Of a DNA stretch of 64,000 nucleotides, positions 35,923-47,400 are shown in pieces. The notes beneath the pieces are model-generated. The model made no database searches. It was given only the letters and a program-made list of their open reading frames with translations, and was not told the origin of the DNA. The stretch's first letter is position 1; each line of letters starts with the position of its first letter. Origin of the DNA: Nymphaea colorata (Eukaryota > Streptophyta > Magnoliopsida > Nymphaeales > Nymphaeaceae); assembly GCF_008831285.2 (NCBI RefSeq), contig NC_045138.2, forward strand, positions 24,523,934 to 24,587,933, read 5' to 3'. The position numbers and the translations under genes are program-made.

Positions 35923-38662
35923 CTGTGGTGCAAACATGCTACTTCAGTTCTGATTTCCTAAATACTTTACACATGCTTCCTGTATACATGGATTATATAT
36001 GGCTTATCTATTCGATAAGATTAAGGGATTGGTTTGTTGTTGTTTAGTTCTGAATTTGACTTGCATATTTATCATGGAAGTAATGCCGTGTTATACTTTT
36101 CAAGATTCTCCTGACCAACAGGATGAACTCTGGCATAGATCTCCTTTTATTGTCAAAATTTTTTGGTATCCATGCATAAACTGATGCATAAACTGATACA
36201 TTCATGTCCTGTTGGTGATTCAGAGAATTGGTTTAATGAGGTCTGGACCTAACATAATATCATGCTTAAATGTTGAGGATGCGTTATTGAATAGATCGTA
36301 ATTACTGGTATTTCCTTAAATTTGTACTTCTGTATCAAAAAGCAGTTTAGTTACTTAGGTCACTCTAGATTTGTTCCTCTTTTGCTGCTTTCTAATCTTA
36401 AGCACTTCTAGTGGCTTCTCTTCTCTTATTTCTTTTTTTTGGATAACTAAAAATGGTTTCAGGACCCGCCCGAAGATGCAGTTGTCACAATTTGTTCTCA
36501 TGTTTTCTGCAATCAATGCATTTGCGAGAGACTCTCTGGTGATGAGAACATATGTCCTGCAGCTCACTGCAAAAAACAGATTAATATCTCTTCAGTATTC
36601 TCAAGAAATACACTTAAAATTTCCCTCGATGAGAGTACTGAGCACAATATTTCTGCTATATCTGGTTGTGAACTTGTTAAGGCAGCTGAGAAGTCTACAG
36701 ATTTTCCATCAATTGAATCATCAAAAATCAGAGCTGCCCTTGACATTTTGCAGACATTGCCAGAAGTGCCACAAGCAGACTCACGAAGCATCTCTGTAGG
36801 TCATACTTATGATTCTGTTACTGAAGGGTGTCATTCAGAACAAAACTCGAAGCCTCTCAGGGTAACAGAGAAAGCTATTGTCTTCTCTCAGTGGACTAGA
36901 ATGCTGGACTTGCTTGAAGTTCCCCTGAAGAATTCGTCCATAAATTACAGAAGACTGGATGGGACTATGTCAGTCCTTGCAAGGGACAAGGCTGTAAAGG
37001 ATTTTAACTCCCTTCCTGAGGTTTGATAAAAGACTTTCATTTGTAAATAGTAATATATAGGCAGCACGTGGCACTCTGTTTTACTAGATGTCTAATGGTT
37101 ATTCCATTGAGGATGGATTAACATTTGACGCTCATCCATATAGGATCAATTAATGATCGATCCTTGTATGGTTGGCAGGGACGTGGTTAATCTTCAGCCC
37201 TTGGTAAACCTATGTAGCCTTATCAAGACTAGTCGGTAGTTCTTCAAAGTTAAAACCATCTTTTGTTGCTGATTATCTTCATTTTTGTTTTGTTGGTCGA
37301 GATCCTACGTCAATTGATGAGCATCTTGGTCGAAGGCCTAGGTGGCCATTTCCATTAGGTGACTCAGATTAATTTATGCATCCAACCATAGGTGGGACTT
37401 TACATACTCATTTGTGGTCCCTGATGCAGTTGTAAGCCTGCTGCCAGTCTCTGGCAGTGGCATGTTTCATACTACATGAATGTTATTGTCCTTATCCCTG
37501 CAGTAGTGGAACCTGGTTCTCATAGTTGTGTTTTGTGTAGGTATCGGTTATGATTATGTCATTGAAAGCTGCAAGCCTTGGTCTTAATATGGTAGCTGCC
37601 TGCCATGTTCTTCTTCTGGATCTGTGGTGGAATCCTACAACTGAAGATCAGGCTATTGACAGAGCACATAGAATTGGACAAACTCGTCCTGTTTCTGTTA
37701 CTCGGCTGACGGTCAAGGACACAGTTGAGGACCGCATATTAGCGCTTCAGGTACTGAGAGAAAATCTTATGCTTAAAGTTGCCTTCATGTTTGTTCTTTC
37801 TTTGATATTAGTACTTTATGGTTGTCCCGAGCCCAGGATAATCTGGCTCTTACATTGTGAATATCTTACCTTACGTGGGACTTTCATTTGATTTTCCCGT
37901 ATTTCTGGATGAAAAGGCATCATCATTCATATAAAAAGGTTTCAAACTCAGATAAGCTCATTCATGCGTAGTTATGGGCAGGATTCGCCAGCCTCATTAT
38001 GAGTCGTCTAAAAAATTTGAATATAATTATGGACAACTGAGAAATCTAGAACTATAAAAATTGGGAAACGTTAAAAAATCACAAAAAAGGGGAAAATATA
38101 TTAATTGCGTAATTTTCTTGATTTATTTTTTTTTTATTTTTCTCTTTCTTAACATTAATATCATCGTGGATCCAAATTCAAACTTAAACTAAATTATTTT
38201 TTATCATTTTTATCATCATTAAAACATCCTTTTTATCTAGTTTTATTTATGCTTTCCTATTAGTTTATGATTTATTTCATTTTACCTTTGTGAATTGTTT
38301 TATTTTTTTTAAGTTTTCTGAATTTTCCCGAGATTTTTCCAAGAAAAACGATTTTGCTGAAAAATACCCATGAAAAATATCTTCATTAAAAACCCAAGAA
38401 TGATATTTTTGAGAATGTTTAAGAGATTGCAAAATGGGGTGTGACAAATCATAAATCTAGTTCAGTCACATCACGCACATAAATATGTACATATGGAACA
38501 TATATGGACATCCGCTGCTTACGGGTTGCCTGATTCTGTCGAATGATGTGTTCATAGGAGAAGAAACGGGTGATGGTTGCAGCCGCATTTGGAGAAGATG
38601 AAAGAGGTGGTCGACAGACTCGGCTAACTGAGGATGATTTGAAGTATTTGTTTATGATTTGA
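27685..38662 (+). CDS. SNF2-family ATPase with RING finger (helicase-like transcription factor CHR28 type)
   Basis: Fourteen exons: 27685-27840, 29052-29130, 29310-30008, 30102-30166, 30402-30513, 30607-30815, 31702-31773, 31864-31941, 32049-32943, 34757-34887, 35529-35750, 36463-37020, 37541-37750, 38558-38662. All joins keep frame and use GT-AG, giving about 1196 residues. Motif I is DDQGLGKT (488-495) and motif II is DEAQ (699-702). Motif III is SGTPIQN (727-733). A C3HC4 RING spans C902-C942 (CGIC, CSH, CNQC, CPAAHC), followed by motif [11 protein letters not shown] and motif [14 protein letters not shown] (1128-1139). The end, KYLFMI, is typical of the group. A Lys-rich insert before motif II may be a nuclear signal. 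RING between the helicase lobes is the Rad5/Rad16/HLTF arrangement; the sequence matches Arabidopsis CHR27/CHR28 (FRG1/FRG2), which act with SUVR2 in RNA-directed DNA methylation. The acidic N-terminal 430 residues have no known domain. Confidence 0.93.
28681..28842. repeat. (TC)n / (CCCACA)n compound microsatellite in helicase intron 1
   Basis: Twenty bases of TC are followed by about 140 bases of CCCACA/CACA repeats. At 28748-28770 four C runs of three or more, each separated by ACA, give the G-quadruplex pattern on the minus strand. The ORFs read through here are low-complexity artefacts. Confidence 0.9.
35875..35918. repeat. (CT)22 microsatellite in helicase intron 11
   Basis: An uninterrupted CT run lies in the intron that separates the first two RING cysteines (exon 11) from the rest of the RING (exon 12). 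A polymorphic length is likely. Confidence 0.95.
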
Positions 38663-39615
38663 AGATTTAGAGCCATTCTTTTCTGGTTCGTCGTACTTGT
38701 GGTTAACTTTCACATGCAGTGACATACGCCAGTCAAAGCAGTAGTGCAGTTTACCTTCTGATAAGATGCCACCAACAGTACTGCATTGGTGGATGATTCA
38801 ATTGATTTTGTTCGACTTCACAGTTTTGAGTTTGGTAACTGATGTAAAGCTCCTACAGGTGACAACTAACAGTAAATTTAGGCAAGTTAGGCAAAATTAG
38901 CATTCATTAACTAGGATTATCTGTGGATAGAGTTTGTAAATCTGCACAGTTTTAACAATGGAAAAATCAGTGTCCAAAATGGGAACTTTAATAAAGTGTA
39001 TTGGGAAATGGGAATGGCATTGCTTTGAAAATTTGCAGTCTCCTTGATGTATATGCTAAATCTATAGCTTATTTGTTCATAAAATGTCCATTATTTCCAT
39101 GAAAGCTCTCCCAATGTATTTTATTTGATAATGCTCTAGAATCAACGATCGGGTTCTTTTGTTATAAATCTCTCTTTTCGGAAGCTACACCCGAAGATGG
39201 GATTACTCCCCGAGTCCCTGTCATGGGCTTGAATAATGGGATAATCCATCAATCTGAAATCTGAGTTATGCTTGGAGAAGTACTCTTGTTCATCTACGTA
39301 GCAACAGGATCCTTGAAAGGTGGTAGCTATGAAGGGTGCATGAGATATTCTCGGGAGATCTTTTACAGAGAACTGAAACCTTACAAAACTGCAATTTTAT
39401 TGATCATTCTTTTTTTTTTTTTTTAACGAGATCGTGGCGTTGCTGAATTCTGTTTGTGCTTACATCTGCAAATGGCCTATCTGAAAGGAATCGAGACAAG
39501 GGGCCAGCTTGATAATACATTCTTGGGAATTATCCGAACATGCACTGGTGGACAACCGATTGGCAGCCCCAGACCAACCAAAAAAGCGTGTCGTCCTATC
39601 GTCTCCGTTTCAATT

Positions 39616-42600
39616 TCAGCAGTAACCCGTGCTATAAATCCTCTCGATGGTGCAACTCTCAAGGATCTGAATAAAGAACTCATTGTAGGTGCACCTAGGC
39701 GTCTTGAATTGGCCCAGCGACGCACCATCCTTCACAAAATGGTCAAGAATCTTCCTAAACGTGCCCTTCTTAACAATGCAGAGTTTAAGGGGGCCTATAG
39801 AGTGCGCCTTCCTGGACAAAACATAGCCATGATCCATAAAAGACTCATCCATTCTCTTGCAGCACTCGGCTAGGAGGCCTGTTTCTGCAGGAATCTGGCT
39901 CAGCTCCCAGTAAATGACGTAGCTTCCCGGCGTTGTCGAGAGGTTGGCCGTGCTGGTGAAGTCGATGAGCTCGACGCCCGACTCCACGAGGAGCCCGCAC
40001 ACCTTGGCCACCACCAGCTGAACATCCATCTCCGTGTTCTTGTCGATGTTGACTGTGAGGGTGAGCTTCCTTCTGCCCACGAACCTCAGTTTCGGGGAGC
40101 CATTGTGGAAACCTGATACCTGTACCACGTCCCCAAGCCTGTATCTGTAGAGTCCTGAGACACAGGGAAGAATAGAAACAGAAGGGGCAAAGAAAAAGAT
40201 CAGGCCAAAGATCAAACAAGCAAAACCCACTAAAATAGGTGGATATTCATGCGGAAGAACACGAATTAATTCCGGGCGCAGGGATAGAGATAATAATGGA
40301 GGTATTATTAGCCGAGGACACCCCCAGCACAGCCATGTGCTATACTCTACCGATTAGTGGTGGCAGTAGTGGTAAAAGGCCCGCATCCTTTTCAGCGGTG
40401 AACTCGCCTCGACCTCAGAAGTCAGTACGACTATGCCACAGTGCCATCAAGATGGAAAATTCAATGGTGTCAGCCAGACTGCCGATTTGCGAATCAGTGG
40501 ATGCAGTAATTCAGACGAATCAACAAAAAACATTATTGAAAATTTATAAGAAAAATAAATAATATAAAGGATTCAAAAATAATAAAAATAATCAAAAGGG
40601 AATAGTATATGAAACGTGACACCGTTATTTTGGCAAGCAAAACGAATATTTATTCGGCCAATTTGGCAAAGCTGCTCTATCATTCTCAGAACGAGATGAG
40701 TAGAACTATGACAAAACATAACACGGATGCGAATTCATAGAATGGTGTCTGTTTGAGGAAGACCAGAGTAGTTTCACATGAAAAACAGACGGGCTTCGTG
40801 AGAAGTAGCGTGAGCCCCATTTGGAAATCCGATCACGTGTTTTGGTTCAGTGCACAGATTCAGAAAGAAGAGTTCTTTCCCATGAAATTATTGAAAGTGG
40901 TTCCTAAGGATTAGCGTGATGAGGACCAACTATCAGCCTGCAAGAGAGTGAGAACTTAGGCGATCCTACGAAAATCTCCGTTAACTTTTGGAAAAAAATT
41001 CAGGCGTTTATAATACAATACGATCTCGAAGATGCCTGCAGCCTCAATGCAGCCTCAATACTACAATCTGAAACATCTAATACAAGGACCTAATCAATTT
41101 GCCAACTGAAAAACTGGCCTTACCAAGATTTCGAAGAGATCGTTTTCCTAAAGAAAAGAAGAAACCAAGATTGGGACCAGTTGGGAGCGTTGATTTTTGT
41201 TCTATTCAGCAGTCTATAAGGCTAGGTTGAATTAATGGATGCAGAACGCATAGGATGGGGCGGCCTATACACTTAATTCACAGCCCCCACAAGCAGCTGT
41301 CATCCTCAGTAACTGACCCCACCAATCCATCGATCCCAACCAACCCTCCAGGAAGGACGTGGATGGATCAAGAATGGCATCCACTTTGATTCCCTGCCAA
41401 GTGAGTCAGAAGGATTTCTACATAGCTGGAAAAATATATTCTAGCTTCAAAAGCTAAGCACTAGCGCATCTAAAAGCAGATTTGGCTATGTCATACAACG
41501 TCTTTCGAGCTAAAGCCTTTGTCCAGATGAACTTACGTATAAGGAGACTTGCTGCTTTCCTACCATCAATCGGTTCTATCCTAATTTTTAACTTCAAATG
41601 GTAGACTCCCAAATGTCATAACATAGTCAATGCACATGGTCACCGACGGAATTTTCGTGAAAACCAGAGGAATCACTGTTGGGTTAGAGAGTAGAAGTAT
41701 CACTGATGACAGTAGAATGACGTGGGCGAAAGACTCATGCAAGTGGGTGGGGCAACCGGACTTGTATTCAAAAGTAAAGAGATCAGGACTGGGCTGATAC
41801 CTAGGGTATTTAAAGGATTATAAATTCTTATGTATTAAACAATTTATGAAACTCCTTGAAATCGTGATGCGATAATAATAGCCGCTGTTCCTGTGTCAGA
41901 ATTATATGATCTGCACATCACGTCAATGCCACCCAACTTGGGGTTTGTTAATTTCTTCCCGCCTTTGATAAGGGCCCTTCAGTCGCATGATGATGGAAAA
42001 GAAATTACAAACTTCTCAAGCAGAGATCGCTGGGAGGGAGGTGACCGCATTACTAATAAAAAAAGCAGAAGAAAACTAAACTTAACGAGCCACTTCCAAT
42101 CTGAGAGTTGATCAAGAAACCTAAGCCAAGCAATTTCATAAGGAGCAAAAAAGTGAAGGACTTTCTTTTGGTTTCCAATCATGGTGAACGACGTCTGCGG
42201 GGAACTGCTGTTTCCCGACACTGAGAAAGGTTATGGCCTTTTATGTGGTGGCTGGTAAGTAACTAGTCCTAGGTACTCTTGTGAGATGGTTCATTTGGGA
42301 CGGCCATGGGATCAAAAAAGGAAGGCAGATTTTGAATTGTGGGCCATGTCCTTCCTATATGCAGCAGTAATATTTTGCAGTATCTAAATCAAAGCGTGGA
42401 ACTTGTGACTCTTCCTGTACCTGTGAAGGTGGTGACCACAACTTCATACTCTTCACCGACCTTTACTTGCGACAGCCTCACTGCCTGAGCCTCAATGAAT
42501 TCATCATCCGCCACTGCAGAAGTGATCGGAGCGTCGCGACGATGGAGGGGCAGGAATTCAAAGTATGCAAATGTGGGGACGACTGTGAAGGAGACAGTCT

Positions 42601-44465
42601 CTGGAGGGGCAGCAGGCTCTGTGTTCACCCCAACCCAGCACTCAGTAGCCCCGTAGTCTGCGCCAATCAGTGGCAGGCCACCGGCATAGTGCCTCAACTT
42701 GTTCAAGTAAGGCAGCATGGAGCCCGTCATGATCGAATACACATACTTGGCGTTGGGCCAGAGGCGAGGGATAACCCCGTGCCATTTCCTGAGGCCCATG
42801 CATTTCTGCTCCACAGTAGAGGCCAGATCTGGGTTTGGGGAGATCAATTCAGTGACTGCCCTTCTCATGCTGGGCGACGTGATTCTTGGGCTCAGGGTGC
42901 CTTCCCTTATGTCGCTGCAAATCTCTCTCCAAAGCAGCTCAAATTCCCTGAACGCCTCAACTATACTGTAGGCAAAGGTGGAAGTCACGTACTCCACCTC
43001 TTCTGAGAAGTGCAGGCCTAGAAGGAGGTGGCAGTACGTGGATTGCCGGTGGTCTGAGCTAGCGATGACCTCACTGGGGCTGCATGTGAATGTCTCTGTC
43101 TTCATTTGCTTCATCTTGAACTCTTCACTCTCAAAGTAGTGGGTAGTTGCCGTTCCAACCTTTTGCCCTCCCGTTGTGTAGAACAGTTTGCTGCTATATA
43201 TGAATTCCAAGATCCTCCCTCCTGGTTTGGTTGGGAACAACCTACAACAACCAACGTGAGAAATTTACATAAAAATGATCTTCCAATTGCTCCAAACACC
43301 CTATTTCATTCAAGCATGTGGAATCGAGAGTACAAAACCCTTAAACTACAAATAAACAACTCGATACTGAACACCAAGAGCATAATTGCATGTGATGGAG
43401 ACGACACAATTTAGGTCAAACCTGGATCTATATGCTGCAGCCAATCTAAACATATGAATGGTGGATTGAGCACTGTGACGAGTGAAGAGCAGGAATTTTG
43501 GTCTTCCTTCCGTCGTCCCCGAGCTGCAAACGTTAACACTGTGTAACTGAAACCGATAAAACACATATAATGGTTCCGAACAATCACGTCGCTATACATC
43601 GTTACCACGCGTTGAGACTATTATCGCAGGTGTTAACATTTAGATGATTTAAAACTATGTTAATGGGTCTACTTGTTTTTCAGAATTCGTTGATTTCCAA
43701 AGTTCATGTCAAGAGCAGCACAAATCCAACCCCGATATTAAGTTAGTATAGAACGCCCCATTTTCTATGCTATATTTCATGTAAAAATTAGCAGACTCGT
43801 ACTACAAGAGAACTGACATGAAACAACGGTTGGACTGTTCTAATCCAACCATGCACAGTAGTTAGTGTCTGGAGGCGATGCGGCATAGTGGGGTGTATCA
43901 CGACCCTAGGCACGTGATTGAAGGTTTGATCGGCTTCTGGATGCCCACCTTTCGGAATTTGCATAAGCCTGGAAAGCAGGTCAGTCCTTGTCCTGAGAGC
44001 AGGCAGAAGTAGCTACAAGGTAAAACTATTTCTTCTTTTATGAGCAAACAACGCCTAGAAGAATGTTCTGCGGACTGGTTATGATTAGGAGAACATGAAC
44101 AGATATATTTTTAAATTTTATGTATACAAAAGAGAGAAAGAGAGGGATTTTGACCTTAAAGAAATGGTTGTGACAGGCTGTTGAATAAGGATGGGAGACG
44201 GGTCTCCGTCTGCAATCCTTTGGATGTAAGGCTCATAGTCTGCATGAGAAGAGAGAGGCACAAAGGATGAGAAAAGTGACTCTAACTCCTGGTCTTCCAT
44301 CTCATGAAGCTGGGGGAGGTGTCCCATCCATTTGTTGAGGTACTCTGCACCACTATTCTGGCGTATTATCTGGCCTAGCGTCCGGGCTTGTACTGCTGGT
44401 GCTTCTCTACACACTTCTTCGAACCACTGGATTATATCTCCCCCATCTCCATCTTTCCTGGTCAT
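39616..44465 (-). CDS. GH3.10-type acyl-acid-amido synthetase
   Basis: Four exons on the minus strand: 44465-44155, 43523-43422, 43241-42421 and 40154-39616. All use GT-AG introns with frame kept, giving 590 residues, a normal GH3 length. GH3 enzymes adenylate a plant hormone acid with ATP and conjugate it to an amino acid in the cytosol. The three nucleotide-binding motifs are present: SSGTTEGRPK (104-113), YGATECW (334-340) and GLYRYRLGD (412-420). Stretches such as TRHSAQSTIHMFRLAAAYRS, GGRILEFIYSSK and SIMTGSMLPYLNKLRHYAGG match Arabidopsis GH3.10/DFL2 better than the IAA-specific group II enzymes. GH3.10 has been linked to jasmonate-isoleucine formation and light-regulated hypocotyl growth; the substrate cannot be read from sequence. 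It is convergent with the helicase gene, 0.95 kb apart. The third intron is 2.27 kb and the ORFs inside it are not recognisable. Confidence 0.92.
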
Positions 44466-47400
44466 CTCTGTCTCTCTCCTCTCTCTCGCCTTGCGAAAGC
44501 GCGTGCAATCTGTGATCCGAAAGAAATGGCCCTTTCCTCTATACCTCTTTTCCCTTCGTCAACAGAGCAGCTGTTGAGCTGTCTCTCAATAATCTGCTGT
44601 GGTCAGTGTCCATGAGTAATTGACTCGAGTTGTACGACGCAATCCCCACCACAGAAATCTTTATCCATCTTTCAATTCATTTCCTTCCATCGCTGGAAAA
44701 AATATTATTAATGCCCACCGCTTTCCCTTTTCTGAAAAAAAAAAGATTCCGATGCTTAATCCGTTTGCGTTTTTTGCTAAAAACGTTTACTGCTCAATGT
44801 GCTCATTCCCTTTTCTATGTTTACTTCTTTCCCTAAAGAAAATCCTAATCCTCATTCACTTCCAGTTTCCTGCTAAAAAGGTTATAATGCTTAGTCCGCC
44901 TCCGTTTTCTGCTGGAGGAATTTTAAAACAGTTATTGCCTCATCCATTTCCATCTTCTGCACTGAAAGGAAAAGTTAAATTTATCGTTTTCTGATGAAAA
45001 AATTAACTCCTACTCTTATTCTGAGCTTCCATTTTCCTTTTATAAGCCTAATCTAAGCATTGATTCACAGAAAGTTGAAGAAGTCTTATTCTATGACGAA
45101 GAAGAAACACAGGGAAATTCATTTTTCAGGAAAAAATAAAAGAAAAATGTCCAGATACGAAACCAACTAACCCAATTGATGGACACAATAATATCAATGA
45201 AACATACTGTTTTAGGACAAGGTCAAGAAGCAGAAAAGTCTAGCTTTAACGGAAAAGATTCCAGCTAGTTTTGTTGGCAAAATCATGGGCATGAAAGACA
45301 TAACCATGGCATAGAGCATTGCCAACGGGTGCATGCTACTGTTTACGGTTGAAGAGATGATGGTAAGTCAGGAGATAAGCATTCCATAATTATAGCTGAA
45401 GTTGCTGCATGTAGTAATGGCGTTAGCAGTAAGCAGAAATCAAAGGACAAAACGTGAAACTGACGCTGAAATTGTAAAACGCAGATAGGTGTAGCAGAAT
45501 GCCAGATTTCCACCTCTTGATTTTGGGCAGTGGGTAATTGTAGCAGCCCAATAAATAAAGGACTTCAACACCCATCGATTCTAAAGTCGATGGTAGCCTT
45601 CCGTAGTGTTGTTACCTTTTCCCATGGAAATCAAACTCAAATACAAAAACGGTTTTCTGATACGTAAAGTTTCGAAATTTTGAATGGACAATTTTTCTAT
45701 CATTTCAAATCTCCGGAATTTGTGTAGAATCTTAGATTTAATAAAAGTAAATTCCAAACGTGCGGTTCTAGGGTTTTCACTGTGAAAATCTTGCATCCAG
45801 CATTAATCACTCCCCAAAATAAATGAACAATAACAAGTAAATATTAGGAAGATAAGAAATGGAAGGTAGGATCATGCATTCCTGTCTTCGATATCAGAAG
45901 AGGGGAAGGCTGCCCACAAAATATCATGGTGACTACCGCTCATTTTGCACAACCAGGATTGTTAGCAAACAGAAACACAAAGATGCTGCAGACATTTGGG
46001 GCGACCGCCATCTGATTCAATAGTATCACCTTTTGGAGGCATAATAGCGACAATATCTACGAGCAGCCTCCTGCTCGCTCCATTGATTGAACAGCACCTT
46101 CTCTTTTGGCCATACTGATAAGGTAGCCACTTCCATTATGTGGTGGCCGAGCTTTCCAAACGGCAGAAGCAGCAGTACTACACAGAGCCTATTTTGGTTG
46201 TCTGCTTTCATTTTTTTTCCTAGTAAAGGTAGAAGAAACAACTTCCTCTCTTGAAATCTTGCTCACAGAGAAGATCTTGTTTGAGAGCATATCTGCTGCG
46301 ATCACCCTTCAGAGAGAAAGAAGAGATAGAAAGAGAAATGCTGATGACAAGACGAAAACGTGGTCCGATACCATGGGCTCCAGCTGTTCTAGCGAGTCTG
46401 GAGCACTGAAACGCGTTCTGTCAACAGTCCGGTTGCTTTGCAGTCTGGTGGGGTCATCATCATTAGATGGGAGGGAGTGTGAGCTTCGAGGTGGTGTGGT
46501 GGGATTTTAAAATTATGGTCTTTAACCAGAATCTAATTTGATAAAATCTTTTGGTAAGTAGATGCAAGAATTACAACCCAACTTGTAATCGTCACTTTTC
46601 TAATTCATGAATTTCAGGTCAGACTTTTCTCCCACCTCTCCTCCTGACTTAAGAGGTTCATCAAAGGAATAGTAACAAAAATTTTAGATTCGGGACCAAC
46701 TTTTAAGTTTGCAGTTTGCTATGAACACCATGTTAACAGATGCTCGCATGTTAAATTCTGGGTACGCTTTCATGGCCGTGTCATCTCAGGTGACCAATCC
46801 TGTGAGGCCAACATGCAAGCTAAATAGAAAAGCATGAACACCTGTGCTTTTCGGCTCGCAACTCTATGAATGGGAAAATGATTTATAATGTATCTATATG
46901 CATTATTGTGAAACATTATTTGTTTAATTTTCTACCACGTAGCATTGTTTCAGTTAGAAATGTTATGTAATATTTTCTTTGATGACAGAAAATATTCCAA
47001 AGCTCATACAACTTAAAGCGGCCTGTTTACTAACGTTAAAATCACATGATCTTATGCGAGTATTAACCCTACCTCATGTCTTACAAAGATGACGCCACGA
47101 CAAACTGCAAGTTGTAAGTCGTAAGTTGTAAAGGCAACATCCTTCGCAACTCTCCTCTTACCTCCAGCTTTCGGCTTCGGGCTTCTAGACGTAAATATCG
47201 GCAATCTTAATTTCATATGTTTAATTTGGACAAGATATTAAGCAATTTTAGACTTCCATTTTTTTTTATATATATTAAAACTTAAAAGTCACGAGGTAAG
47301 CTAAGTGCAGGCGAGATCCATGACAGAGGCTTTACATGCATGTTGATAATTGTCAACGAACCTGAAAAAGGATGATATCCATTATAATAAACAATATTAA

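Noticed and set aside
40239-40562. 107-residue plus-strand ORF inside GH3.10 intron 3
   Set aside because: No recognisable motif, no splice or promoter context, and ordinary length for chance in this composition.
42467-43006. 179-residue plus-strand ORF
   Set aside because: Antisense shadow of GH3.10 exon 3.
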